From the NCBI RefSeq assembly GCF_029784135.1, contig NC_073745.1, positions 43,686,021 to 43,750,020 on the forward strand: a stretch of DNA of 64,000 nt. Direction: 5' to 3'. Origin of the DNA: Toxorhynchites rutilus septentrionalis (taxonomy: Eukaryota; Arthropoda; Insecta; Diptera; Culicidae). Both the position numbers and the translations under genes were made by a program. The notes under the pieces were generated by a model. It ran no database searches. It was not told the origin of the DNA and saw nothing but the letters and a program-made list of their open reading frames with translations. Positions 22,897 to 34,710 of the stretch are shown here, piece after piece (within the stretch, counting starts at the first letter, position 1; each line of letters starts with the position of its first letter).

Positions 22897-24729
22897 TTTA
22901 TCCGAATGCAACGTCAGTCATCATGGTAGCGACCAGACGGCAGTGTGATTTTCCAAATGATCTTTCTCAAGGCCGAGAGGTAAATGTAGTTTTCCAAGTT
23001 GACATTTTTCAAGACTAGAGGCGAATGAACTGAAAAATTACGATCATTATTCAAGTCACAGTCTCGCTCCAATTGGCAGACAGCAGTCATTATCAGTGCT
23101 GATATCAGACACAGCTTTGTTCGTTACAAAGGACGAATGGAAGATAGATATCGCACACAGTGGTGCAATTCTGTTCGGTGGAGGCACCGCGTCGATTTTC
23201 ATGGCGTCTGGTGGAGAGTACTTCTGTAGTTTTGCACCTCTTCATTCTGCATCTGTACCGGGGCGTATGTTTACGTTTTAGGTGCAAGGATTTAAGTGTT
23301 AACATCTCTTTGCTGGCTGAATGAAATGGTACGGCAATCACTTTCAAAGGATAAAATGTGTATGAGGGATTTTGTTGCTTATTAACCTAAAAACTTTTGT
23401 CCATAGCTTAAAAGCTGCTTTGAAAGCGAACTATTTGAATCACGCAAAACTATTTGAATCACACAAAAATCTATAAATATAATCATGACTTCGATTGAGC
23501 ATGTGGTTGGATGGTCGTGAAAGCACTATAAATATTAAACTCGTCCGGCTCGATTCGGTCCAGATCTTCTGTTGCCATTGTAGATGTTCTTTAGGGCATT
23601 GTTTTTGGAGCGTTGGAAATGTAATTTTGCCAAGAGAAACTGAAAAATTACTATACTTGTAGTTCAGTAGGTTCAGTGTCACTCTAAGCAGCGAGCAATC
23701 AACAGTACATATTATTTCTGAGAGTTAAATTGAAATTCTGCTCAAATTGGCGTGTGAGAATATGTTTGGAAGAATTCATTCATGGGTCCTTGTTAGTGCT
23801 ACCAAATATTTGTACTAACATTTTTCGCTCTTGATTTTCTATAATGTTTCTCATCGGATATTATTTCGTAGCTTTACGTTCACAATACGGTCGTATCTTG
23901 GACACCACCTTTCTCAATTTATATAACTTTTTGGGGCCTGGGACTCCATGACTTGTTTTTGGCCCCTTTGAATAAAAAGGTTGTGTGCCAATGATATAGA
24001 GGATGTACAAAAAATGACAAAAAAAAACATTGCGTTTGGAAATCATGTTACGCGAAGACACATAACATAATAACCAATGGAGAAATAAAACCCAATGAGA
24101 GAAAATCGAGACAACAAAACAAAAGCCTGAACCCAGAAACCTGAAACAACCGGGATGATTTTTGGGTATAATGGGATACTTTTGCAGAGATTTGTTAAGG
24201 ATTTTGCCAAATTAACCCCTTCCCTTAGAACCCAAATTTTCATCCCTCTACACCCGTCCCATTTATTTTTTATTTATTTCGCGATTTTAGTATATTTGTA
24301 AACACAATATCCTAATAAAAAAATAACCGCCGCTCAATCGCCCAACAGGACGAATTTATTTACATTGTTGAATGACAAATGGCGCTACGTACGCCTCATC
24401 GAACTTTCATCCACACATGCGGAAGTAACCTCAATTAGTCTAAAGCTAGGGACATAGACGAGGTACTGGAAACTTTATCGAATAAGCACAATGAATTTTT
24501 GAAATCCTTCAAATCACACATGCTCGGATAGCAAAATGTTAATTACGCTATTGTCATCAATCCATATAAATAATAATGATAAATATCAGCTGGAGAACAC
24601 GTGTATTGATTCAATGTTTCGAATTAATATCTATGAATATGTAGTTATAAGAAACGAAACAAACAAGAGAGCTCGATGGATTTTTATTGTCGAACGATGA
24701 TTCAACGCAGCTAGGGCATCGTCATTCTA
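22897..24729. other. Unassigned sequence
   Basis: One phrase, 'ctagaggcgaatgaactgaaaa' (23018-23039), recurs at 44531-44552 and so marks a dispersed repeat fragment. Otherwise nothing is supported. Confidence 0.4.
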
Positions 24730-25015
24730 CAATGTCGTGAGCTGTGCCAACAATTCATGGTCGGCATGTACGCGAAGGTAAGGGACGAAAGACTGCGATT
24801 CCTACGACACAATCGACAGAATCAGCATGAGGACGAACAAATTAAACTGCGAGAAGCTATCAAAAGCAACGCTAACACAGCATTTGCTTTTGCCAGGTCA
24901 AAACGCAATACATTGTTATGGAAATCGATAGTGTAATTGCCTCGGAAATTCCAGATCCGTCTGCTGACCAACTACTAACCCGTATTCTGAAATACGATCG
25001 AGTCAGAATAACTTG
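24730..25015 (+). pseudogene. Helitron Rep/helicase relic, internally deleted
   Basis: Two blocks of the Helitron N-terminal Rep region can be read. The first (24733-24876) gives CRELCQQFMVGMYAKV, then DERLRFLRHNRQNQ and KLREAIKSNAN, resembling the MYVKIE...ERL.YIR.NQ....LRDAI block. The second (24920-25010) gives MEIDSVIASEIPDPSADQLL, resembling the conserved block that lies further along the intact protein. The stretch between the blocks is largely missing, and the catalytic tyrosines and helicase are absent. Helitron Rep nicks and joins DNA for rolling-circle movement. No Helitron termini were found around this piece. Confidence 0.6.
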
Positions 25016-25228
25016 AACGGATCGCAATTTTTCATTCAGTAATCCGTTCGACTAAATTCCCATCAAGTTGTAATAAAATGATAATGCATGGCAATTTGAC
25101 ATAGACGGCATTGAGCTTCGTGTTCTATTTCTGTAAAAATAGAAACGGATTTTCGTGTTGATTAAATACGTTTCAAAAACAAAAAAATATTGATGGAAAT
25201 TAGCTATACCCTTTCAAATATGCTTTTT

Positions 25229-25241
25229 ATGTAACACAGTA
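25229..25241. repeat. SINE target-site duplication, 5' side
   Basis: ATGTAACACAGTA repeats exactly at 25507-25519. Confidence 0.85.
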
Positions 25242-25506
25242 TGTGCTTCCGTGGTCGAGTGGTTAGCGTCTCACATTATCATGCTGGGGTGTCGGGTTCG
25301 ATTCCCGTTCTGGCCGGGGGATTTATCGTCAGATAAATTTCTTCCGGCTTGCACTGTGGTCACGCGTATGCTAGAACTTTCCGTTCCAGAATTCATTCAA
25401 GGCGTCTTATCCGGCATAGAAATCTCACCTAAGTACGCAAGTAATACCCACGTTGAGAAGGCCAAAGTTCCACTGGGAACGTTAGTGCCATCCAAGAAGA
25501 AGAAGA
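25242..25506 (+). mobile_element. tRNA-derived SINE, full length
   Basis: The head is tRNA-like, with box A TGGTCGAGTGG at 25252-25262 and box B GGTTCGATTCC at 25295-25305. The body continues 'ttgcactgtggtcacgcgta' and 'attcaaggcgt', and ends in an AAGAAGAAG tail. The 13 bp flanking duplication shows insertion by a LINE-type machinery. A second copy spans 61654-63225 on the minus strand. It resembles tRNA-related SINEs known from Aedes such as Feilai, but I cannot assign a family without comparison. Confidence 0.85.
25252..25305 (+). promoter_or_regulatory. Internal Pol III promoter (boxes A and B) of SINE
   Basis: Box A TGGTCGAGTGG (25252-25262) and box B GGTTCGATTCC (25295-25305) are separated by 32 bases, as in tRNA genes. 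Confidence 0.8.
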
Positions 25507-25519
25507 ATGTAACACAGTA
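25507..25519. repeat. SINE target-site duplication, 3' side
   Basis: ATGTAACACAGTA follows the GAA-type tail and equals 25229-25241. Confidence 0.85.
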
Positions 25520-26379
25520 ACACACTTTCTGCAAGTGGTTTAAAACCGTGTACGAAATTGTGTCTGTTTAATGTTGTTATATTATGGATAAAGTTTTAGC
25601 GGAAATGTAGTTAAATATGTAATATAAAAAAGTTGAGTTAGGGTCAGGACTATATTATCCAAGTATTCAAATAACGTGGAGTAATAATTTTCATTCAAAT
25701 GTTAACAATGTGAAATTACTTTCGGTCTGCTAATCTGATAGAGATTAAATTGCTCCACAAATTCTATTTTTCATCAAGGCAAGGTTACCACATTTCCATA
25801 GACCGATTAAATTTGAGTCGAACAGATTTCATAATGCAAAATTCGATTTCGTTCGAATCGTGGAATCCAATCGGCTTTCAAACGAATCGGATTCCGGAAT
25901 ATGGGTCAGTGTTCGATATTGTTCCCACAAACATGGTTCATGACCCATGTGATGATCTGAAGCTTTTACCGCCTTTACACGATCACAAGGGTAGGTGGAT
26001 ATCCAATATAAGAACGAAGAAACGTACAGCCGTTGACAAATATCAGTAACGCAGACGATGACGAACTGGAAATCGTTGAATAGTACCATATTTGCCTCAG
26101 CTGAGCAAAATATGCACTGTTCATATTAATGTTGAGTTTCGCTGTTCGGCGAAAAGCATTAAATACAAATAAAAGTCCGTGAATAAGGGAATCCATATGG
26201 CTGTGTTTCAAATATAGAATATCGATGTGACTACCTCTCGATTGAATGACAATAACGAAATAATGCGCTAATAAATTGGCCGGTGTATCTGCACCAATGA
26301 GGTTGTCTGTCCTATGTTTCACAATTCATGAACGGGACCCAACAGTCATGAATTTGGTTTAGAAAACCTATTTTCCACT
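25520..26379. other. Unassigned sequence
   Basis: No gene or element supported. The open frame 25750-26049 is short and without motifs. Confidence 0.4.
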
Positions 26380-26646
26380 AACGAGACCGTAATTGAACAA
26401 AATTATTATTTATTTTCTTTATTTCATGCTCAACTTTAAGACAAAAATATATTACTTTCTTTCACTTCACATTTTGCTTATTAACATTATTTATTTATTT
26501 TTTCTTTCATCAAACACATCACGGATCAACGAATGGATCAAAAATGTAAAACCATTCAAACATACTTACATTATTGTTTATTCAATAACCAAAATAGTCA
26601 CTAGAAAAAAATTGTTTGGCCGAACAGCGTTTGTCGGGCCAGCTAG
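26380..26646 (+). mobile_element. Helitron-like 3' end, subfamily variant
   Basis: The segment ends GTCGGGCCAGCTAG followed by T, similar to the CCGGGTCAGCTAG-T termini at 1706, 44710 and 46975. A CCGA...TCGG inverted pair lies just upstream (26620-26638). Sequence further upstream does not match the other copies, and no 5' end was identified. Confidence 0.4.
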
Positions 26647-26689
26647 TTCAACCTATAAATGTCAACTCTGATAAAAAATGTTACGAAAG

Positions 26690-27060
26690 CATGTAACCGA
26701 TATTGAACGGAGATGACATCCCAGCATATCCAAATTTCCCTAAACATTTTCGCTTAACGACCGACGCAATTGGTGCTATTTTTAGTCAAGGGAAAGGAAG
26801 ACGGCGTCGTTTCGCGTCTAGAATATTAAGTAAATCTCGCACAGTGTCATAGAAAAAAAACTGTTTGAGATTTTTTTGGCTCTGAAAGTGTTGGGAGGAT
26901 ATCATTACGGACAGACAGTTAAAATTTTTACAGGCCAGCAACTGTTCGTGTTCATTTTTTCCCCCAAAAACTTCGAATAGAAAACTTATGAAGTAAAAAA
27001 TTTGCATTGTTAACGTAGGGCCACGAAATTTTTGCAGAGAAGAACTAACATTATAGAAAT
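26690..27060 (+). pseudogene. Ty3/Gypsy-type RT-RNase H remnant
   Basis: A frame through 26720-26820 reads the segment linking reverse transcriptase to RNase H in Gypsy-type polyproteins (FRLTTDAIGAIFSQG, then FASRILSKS). A shifted frame continues with a W/F-ALK...GGYHYGQ block (26870-26920), matching the order in the family. Stops and frameshifts break it, and no LTR, integrase or gag was found. It is an old fragment with no function expected. Confidence 0.65.
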
Positions 27061-28265
27061 TCAAGAATGAAACTCTTTATTACAAATATATGGCAATACC
27101 AACAACGACCGACGAAGATTCAGTCAAGATGGATTGGATGAACTCTGGATTGGTTGTTCGGCCATAACACAAACCCCCAAACGTAACCCAGATGAGGTCA
27201 ATTGAGTCCGTATTGGGCCATACTGTCCCAGTTGGTGTACTAAATTAGTTGGGAAGCCACCACAACTCAACCACTCAAATCCCGTATCATATCAGTTTTT
27301 TTCCCTTATCTCACCCCCATATCTAAAGAACTCATACTTGAGCTTTCTAGAGTTGGTCACCTTTTTTTAACAGGACACTACAACACAGAGGTAAGAGGGC
27401 AAACCATAACCATTGAGATAATAGTTGGATCCCAGCGAATTTATATTCTTTTAAGGAATCCAAAAGAGCACAAAGATTAATTAAACATTATTTGTGCGGC
27501 TTGAACATTGTTGTCTAAAAAAGAGGAATGGGGCAATAGTCTGTCCACATTTACATGTTGACAACATTCATATGATAATACTGTTTATTTTTGTCTTCAG
27601 ATGCAAACGCAGCTTGACCTTCAACAACTCGGGACGAGCTATCGTATTGATATGCAAAGGTAAAGCTGTTGACCAATGCTAGATGTTGCTCGAGCGCTCA
27701 ATAAGTGCTGTGCCTGTCGTGTAGCGTAATGATGGTTTGCAGTGGGGATTGTCATGTTGTGATGTATGGTATTATTATGTAGTATACTGTGTACAAGTTT
27801 CATGGACTTAAGTTCCCGCAATCTAAAAAAGAGGCAAGATACCGTGAGACTCATTCTGATACAGTTCTAGAGGTGGATACAGACTCGGAAGTCTATAAAT
27901 AATTTTGAGACACCTGTTCTGCACAGTCTGTATTTTTTGAGTCTTGTTTTGCATGCATTGTAGTGTGCAGAACTCACAGCTACGGTTTCGCTACTGTTCC
28001 GGGGATTCTTTAAAGGCGAGTGGCTTAAGCGCCACCTCTAAGAGGACCACTCGCGCGAGATTTGCCCGGCAAAGGACCAGTCTTATAACTAGCCTCTGAA
28101 AATGGTTGAAGAATCGCTCGAACAGTGACTCTTTCCCCAAGTGTTTCCTAATAACGTTCCTATGACTTTTTGGCCGCCAACAAAGAGATCTGGAGGAAAT
28201 CCGCAGATCTACCCGGAGAAAAGAAGGCAATCAACTACCCTGCTGTCCACTTATCACCTTATCAC
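27061..28265. other. Unassigned sequence
   Basis: Possibly more decayed retroelement sequence just after the Gypsy scrap, but nothing can be assigned. Confidence 0.35.
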
Positions 28266-28436
28266 CATTTTCTTTTGGAGAATCCGTTTTGAGTCTCGTA
28301 TCGGGTATAATATAATTGTTGAATTTACATGTTTTGGATTTACGTTTGAAACTCCAACGTAAATCCAAAACATGTAAATTCAACAATTATATTATACCCG
28401 ATACGAGACTCAAAACGGATTCTCCAAAAGAAAATG
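28266..28436. repeat. Perfect 81 bp inverted repeat with 9-base loop
   Basis: 28266-28346 is the exact reverse complement of 28356-28436, leaving a 9-base spacer (28347-28355). No mismatch was found along the arms on reading. The arms match nothing else in this window. No coding frame lies in it. The structure would form a long uninterrupted hairpin as RNA or single-stranded DNA. Confidence 0.9.
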
Positions 28437-29594
28437 AACACAAATACATATATCTCATATAAACATTTATTCCTAACTATTTAACACAATACTTTCCCAA
28501 TCCGAATTTCTACCCTAATGTGTCCCTCGTGCGTCTCCATGAATTTGTCAGTATTGTCTTTATTCTTCCTAAACGTCTTCTTCATCTCGGTGGTCGCTGC
28601 ATCATTTACCGTTCAAAAAAAAAAAAAAAAAAATACCCACCCACATGCGCATGTTATAACGGGTTAGGGTACTCACGGTTTGAATTCAAACTGGCTCTGC
28701 CCGGAGTGCTGTTATAGCATAGCACTCCCTTCCGACGGAAATGGCTTTGTCGGGAACCTTGACTCCAGATCGTGGGGTCAGCAGTGCGTCACGTTGTCCT
28801 CTGCGATGTGCCGAGCCTCGAAGGTTGTGTTTGTTCCCAGGAACACAACCCTAAATAAACCGCCGTCGAACGGCTGTTCGACGCTATAAGTTTGGCTTTA
28901 TAGTTTCAAAGAAAAGCTGTTTTTTACCTTTTGGAGCTTTATTACAAAGCACAGACACTTAACGAAACCTTAATAAATTTGAATTTCTTCGTTAATTTTC
29001 CCTATACAAAAGAGCAACAACTATTACACATTTTAAAAAAACCGTTTAACACAGAAACCTACTTCAAAAAACACACCGCGACGCGATTTCAAAATCGCAC
29101 TCCTGCCTCTTCCACAGATTGGGTCAAAGTGAACGAGCAAAAAGTATTACGGTTGCTTCAAACAATTAACCCTTTCCTCCAGGAGAACAATATTTGCCGA
29201 AGCAAATAAGGTTCTTTTTGAACCGCGAATTTCCCCAGACCCCCAGTCCTACAGCCTAACAAGTCATAATTGTCCGCTCTTTGTTTCAAGGTTGAGTCAG
29301 CTAATTCTCGCGATTCTTCCACGAAACCTGGCTTCTTTATTTTCCTCGCGCATGAGTGACCACTTAGAGCGTCGCTTAAGCTACTCGCTCTTGTATTGGT
29401 GTGGCGGAACATGAGCTTTGCCTCGCTCTTAGATGTTGTGTTGCGTACAACAGCACAACGATTTCATGCAAGTTATGAACATCGTCGTGTGCAATGATCG
29501 ACGAAAAAAGTCTGTTTCATTTGTACTGAGTACTTATGTTTCAGCAGAAGTTTGGCAAGTGTGATTTAAATATTTTAATTATATTAACATAATA
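28437..29594. other. Unassigned sequence with poly(A) run
   Basis: A poly(A) run lies at 28615-28633. The following 28640-29470 is more GC-rich and might be part of an LTR or retrogene, but I see no paired LTR, primer site or family motif. Confidence 0.35.
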
Positions 29595-29700
29595 ATTCCA
29601 TCAACAAATAAATAAACAAATAAATAAATAAATAAATAAATAATAAATAAATAAATAAATATATAAATGAAATAAATAAATCTACCAAAAGTGGGTGAAT
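29595..29700. repeat. (AAAT)n microsatellite
   Basis: Near-perfect AAAT repeats with minor interruptions lie about 130 bases beyond the 3' end of the reading frame of the minus-strand LINE and may be its 3' tail region. Confidence 0.75.
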
Positions 29701-29833
29701 AAATATATAAATAAATTAACTAGAAAGTAAGTGTATGTACAATATTGAAAATAATTACATAACACTTAACAGAATATTTACAAGAAATGTTAAACACTAC
29801 AATACACAAATGTATACCTGTTAAAGCATGCCC

Positions 29834-30900
29834 TCAATCTAATAGCCCGTATTGAAGATGAGAATGGGTGCACGCAAAATAGAAACTGATTAATGCTTTT
29901 TGAGGCATGAAAGGTGATACTCTCTTCAGGATACCACAAAGGGAAACGAGTTTTTTCTCAACGAAATTCACCTGAAACCTCCAAGACAAGGTTGAATCTA
30001 GAATGACCCCCAGATATTTGAAGCTATGCACCCTTTCGATGAGTACATTTGATATCTGGGGATCAGGACATGTTGTTATTTTCTTTCTAGGTGAATGGAA
30101 AAACATGTATTTGGTCTTCACCAGGTTGAGTGACAAAAGATTTGCCTGAAAGTAATCCCCAAGCAGAGCCAGATCATACTCTATATGTGACACTATGGTT
30201 CCCGGATCCGGGCTTGGGTAAGATAGTGCTATATCGGCAGCAAACAGTTTTGCAGTCCCTTTTAGAGGTAGACTGCCAATGTCGTTCACATACAACAAAA
30301 ATAACAGGGGTCCAATATTGCTACCCTGAGGTACCCCTATATTTACGGAACAGAATGTGCTTTTGGCACTGTTTATTGCAACATATTGCTGCCTACCAGT
30401 TAAGTAACTGCGCACTAAATCATTAGCTACACCTCGGATTCCGTAAGTGTTCAAGTTATTCAATAGTATATTATGATCGATTGTGTCGAAGGCTTTTTAA
30501 GGTCTAAAAAGAGTGCGCCTACCATCATCTTTCGATCAATACCACTAATGATTTCGTCTACAACCTCAGTGCCTGCTGTTGTTGTACTACAGCCTCGCCT
30601 GAAACCGTACTGAAATGTATAGAAGACTTTATTAATATCGAGGAATTCGCACAATCTGCTCACAAGTATTCTTTCAAAAAATCTTGTTGAATACAGAAAG
30701 CGTAGAAATCGGTCGTGGTTGCATGGATTCCAAGATTCACCGGATTTGAAGACTGGTACTATTTTGGCCACCTTGAGACAATTCGGATAACCTGTGGTTA
30801 GTATTCTATTGAATATGTCTAAGCAGATCTTAGCTCTTGTGTCAAAAAAAGTGGAATTCAAGGTAATCCAGACCATAACGGTGAGGGTTCCGGGAATCGA
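29834..30900 (-). pseudogene. L2/CR1-like LINE reverse transcriptase, broken
   Basis: The first part (30460-30876) carries PNCLKVAKIVPVFKSG and TFQYGFRRGCSTT, and the second (29834-30463) GVPQGSNIGPLLFLLYVNDI and FKYLGVILD. These are ordered reverse-transcriptase motifs of the CR1/L2 group. A one-base loss near 30490 splits the LDLKKAFDTIDH motif into two frames. The catalytic motif reads FAADIA instead of F/Y-A-D-D, so a key metal-binding aspartate is lost. The N-terminal endonuclease is absent, so the copy is 5'-truncated. Function is not possible. Confidence 0.8.
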
Positions 30901-30912
30901 AATGTGAAAATA

Positions 30913-31278
30913 CAGGGAAATTTCGATATAACGTCACTCGATATAACGTACATTTTACCTCGATATAACGTACACCTTTTCAAAGTGTAAAGGAAAATTT
31001 TTTTCAATATTTTTTTTTCTGATAGAACAATGAATTATCTGTATTGTGATGCTAAAACAAGTTTTTTACCTTCAATCAATCTCGAAATACAGCTGGTTTT
31101 GTGATTCCAGATTCTAAATGAATCAAGCTTTAATCAACAGTACGAAGGGAAACATCATGAGAAAGGCTGGCTTCGTCTTCTGATTGAAGTTATTCATTAA
31201 CTTGACTAAAACAGCAACACAATAATGTATTATAGACAATTTTGAAAGTGAAATGTACGTAATATCGAAGTTTACCTG
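30913..31278. mobile_element. pogo-like MITE with 'CGATATAACGTAC' repeats
   Basis: The left end CAGGGAAATTTCGATATAAC (30913) is inverted relative to the right end (reverse strand CAGGTAAACTTCGATATTAC, ending 31278). TA lies outside both (30911-30912 and 31279-31280). 'tcgatataacgtac' is repeated just inside the left end. The length is 366 bases with no protein. The CAG start and TA target fit pogo-type non-autonomous elements. Confidence 0.75.
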
Positions 31279-31280
31279 TA

Positions 31281-34200
31281 CAATGAAGAATTTCGTTGAA
31301 AAAAAAAACTTTTTACCAAACGTGTTTTGATTAAGTCCCGTTACTTATGACTCATCTGTTAGAACGTGTTTTTCGCATTGAAATGCAAATTGAACGCTCT
31401 CGCATGCTTATCAATAACACAATGAACTGTTACAGATAATTTTAAATTTAAAAACTTCCAATTAGCATCCCTGTATTTTTGGAGAATATTTACTGTTTTT
31501 TTCTGTACGGAAATTAGAAGTTATATTTATATTGCAACAACAAATGCTCGTTATGTATGACAGAAAGTTAAGAATTCACTCATTATTCAGAGAATATCAC
31601 AAAAACAAGTTTTTTGACAAACTTAATAAGCAACTGTTAACCTGATTAGTTTTGGTTTTATTTATGAAAAATAAGTGCGTCATTGCTAGAGTTGATGTTT
31701 ACTGGAGAATATTTTTCTCGTTGACTTCAGTCGATGGATTTCTGGAAGCTTATGGTGCAACATATAGACAAATTGATTATACTTCAACCGTTTATATCCT
31801 GTAACTGTTACCACTGCGGGCAATGGCGAGACGGTGTAAATAATTACGCATCGCTCCGATCCCCTTCTATGTGATACAAACTGGACATCATCGACAACGG
31901 TATAATGACTTGTTTGAAAAACAAAATCTTAGTTCTCGCCGAAGCAGCAAGAAATATTCATTGAAAAGAATGTCTAAACTATCTCATAGAATGTTCACTC
32001 TTCCTGTCATGTGAATTTCGCCGAATCATTCTAGTTGGATCCTTCCTGTATGACGATTCTAAAAAACGAACTTTGCCTGCAAACATAATGTACTGCGAAT
32101 TTTTTTTCCTCCCAACTTTTCAACATCAAACTTTGTGATTAATGATGATTACATCGATTCATCCCAACCCACTCTTCCCATGGAACCGGAACATCTCACA
32201 TCTCGGCCAGCGTTGCAATTTGTAGCTGTAGCTGAATCACTTCCTAAAATTCTACCACTGCGCGAGAAAAAGTTTTGAACACATCTATCATTGTGGAGAC
32301 GACTGGCAGAACTTCGAGTGCATACGCTAGCTAGCTGCTAGATGCCCGGGACATCTCAACAAAAAGGGCGGTACACTAAAGCGGCTCCAGTCAATAGGGA
32401 ACCATTTCCATGGAAAACAAGTTAATGGTGCTAATAAACAAACAAAAAAAAAAGCAGTCAATGGGAAGCCGATTTTTTCCCATGTTTTATCACCTCTTCC
32501 TTTTTCGGTTCACTATCGCAATATATTTAACTGTTGATTATGCCTTATTATCGACAGGGCGTCGTCGAATATATATATAAAAAAAAGTAGGGAAATCCTT
32601 GCCTTTGTCCGAGTTCGATTGTCTGCGATTGTTATTCGTTACTTGCCAAAAACGGTTCAAGATTATCGTCGGGCCCTTTCGGAATCCGCTCTGCGAGCGT
32701 TCATTTTGACTCTGGTCCAAAGGAGTGATTATTGGTTCTGGCTTACATGGTCTAAAACATAGGAGGAGATCGCAGGGATGCGTATTCATTTTCATCGTCT
32801 CGCCATTGTCTGCAGTGGTAAAAGTTACAGGACAGAAACGGTTGAGATATAATCAATTTGTCTACTTTACAACTTGTCTAGGCAGTGCATGGATAGATTG
32901 GGATGATGCACCATAAGTCTCCAGAAACCGATCGGCTGTAGTTAATGAGAGAAAAAATCCTCCAGTAAACATCACCTTTACAATGACGCACTTATTTTCC
33001 ATAAATAAAACCGGCACTAATCAGGTTAACCGCTGCTTAATCCTTGGCCGAAATAATTAACGCTGCCTTCCTAATACCTTTCGTCACGCTGCAGGTAGTA
33101 GATATTCAGTTTCTATCAACGACAGCGAAAACAAAGTGATAAACATCAAACTTTACGACCTAGTCAATATCCTCGGATCGATGCGAGACCATGGAGAATG
33201 GCACGCGAGCTGAGACGAGTGGTACATAAAAATCCGAGCTCTTCAAGATTCATTCCAACTCCTGTGTGTGTGTGGGGGGGGGAGTGTTTTCCAATTCCCC
33301 CTGCCACCCCGGGGCATACATATGCTCCAAACAAAATCTGTTTAAAAGTTGAATGCCTTTTGTACTTCAGTTTCCCTCCATAGATACGACTTTTTTTATT
33401 TTCGTATGTTTAGTGTGTATGTATTCCGGTGTCGTAAACATTTGGTTCATCATCATTTCTTGAAATTTTCAGAGGAAAATTTGGGTCAGCACCGAGCCGT
33501 TAACCCTCGAATAGCTAACAGATGATCTTTCATATTTTGGATCGGGGCGGATAGGCAACAACATCAACCATTAGTACAAACATCGGGTGAAATGTTTCGG
33601 AAACGCGATCTTTACACGCCACGGAACAAACCGCCGATATCGGAATCTAAACACAAAACTAAACTCAAGGAAGAGTGAGAAAAAAAATCTACACATAAAA
33701 ACACACAAAAGCACGATAAACACGTTTAGGGGCGTGAAGAAATTGAATATTGAAATGTAAATTAGAGCCAAGCGGAGCCGTCCCTGGCTTCAATCGAATG
33801 TTTGAAAATAAGGTGGATCGTTAACGTGCCCTGGTCTGCTCTGGCCTGTAGCAGCAGCATCAGCAGCAGTGGCTGTGGTGGTAGTGGCAGCAAACGGTTG
33901 CGGGGGGTAACCGTAAAGATGCGGATTATCGTCGAACTTTAGCTACGGCGGCCGGCTGGTAAACACATTACCTATGTCAACGAGGTTTACGTTTGCCAAG
34001 TTCTGTATGCGCCGCCGGCGATTGCATTCGCGTGGGCAGCCGGCAGTTTCTCCGCCGTGTGTGTCGTTAAGTTTTGTTCAAGGCGTAATATATACACACA
34101 TTTGTGCGGCAGAAACGTGCTCGAGGTAATGGTTAAGATTTTAGAACATACTGTAATGATTTATTTTAAATCTCAAGGAAGAATCAATGCCACTTTGAAT

Positions 34201-34592
34201 TATCTGTTCGCATAAATAACCCATACAGGGTGATTCAGGTGGCTGAATTTTAATAAATCTTTTTTTTTTTCTACGAGTGTCACAAAAGCGATTCAGTCCA
34301 GGCCATCGATCCGACTATATCATACAACATCGTTGGAGACGGTAGAAGCTAGTTATATTTCTTCTAGGATTCTATGATTCTTTTAATAATGTACCTGGTT
34401 AAAAAGCGATTTTTTCTTTTGACTTCTATACTACGATCCTGCTACCTAGCGTCAAATTCTCAAATGCCATCACAATCTGTCACTTGTGTTGTGTTTACAT
34501 TCTGAATTTGTGATGAATAGTGACGATATAAATTCACGTTTATGCTCTTCTTTTTACTCTTAGAAAACACTTTCCAATTTCATTTTATAACA
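31281..34592. other. Unassigned sequence
   Basis: Includes a CAG/GCC-rich patch (33850-34090), a T/G run (33268-33286) and AT dinucleotides (32570-32582). No gene or element boundary could be supported. Confidence 0.35.
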
Positions 34593-34710
34593 ATGCGAGA
34601 CGCCAAGAAACTGATATTCGAAATAGCTGAACGTAACAGCCTACCTCATCCGTTCAATAACAAGACGCGAATGGCGGGATAAGACTGGCTTAAATGATTT
34701 TAAAGTGGTT
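34593..34710 (+). pseudogene. pogo/jerky-like transposase N-terminal relic
   Basis: MRDAKKLIFEIAERNSLPHP, then FNNKTRMAG and, after an in-frame TAA, DWLK. The spacing of LAF-like, AE-N, PH-FN and AG-DW residues matches the DNA-binding region of insect pogo/Tigger-like transposases. The reading stops again at once. No TIR pair was found, so only this scrap is called. Confidence 0.5.

Noticed and set aside
28266..28436. The perfect inverted repeat as a microRNA precursor
   Set aside because: The stem is far longer and has no bulges, unlike an animal pre-miRNA. Hairpin siRNA or an artefact fit better.
28640..29470. A solo LTR starting TGTTATAACGGG
   Set aside because: No matching CA end, target duplication or second LTR could be shown.
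29831..30430. Plus-strand frame of 98 codons opposite the L2-like LINE
   Set aside because: It is antisense to a clear reverse-transcriptase reading and has no motif of its own.
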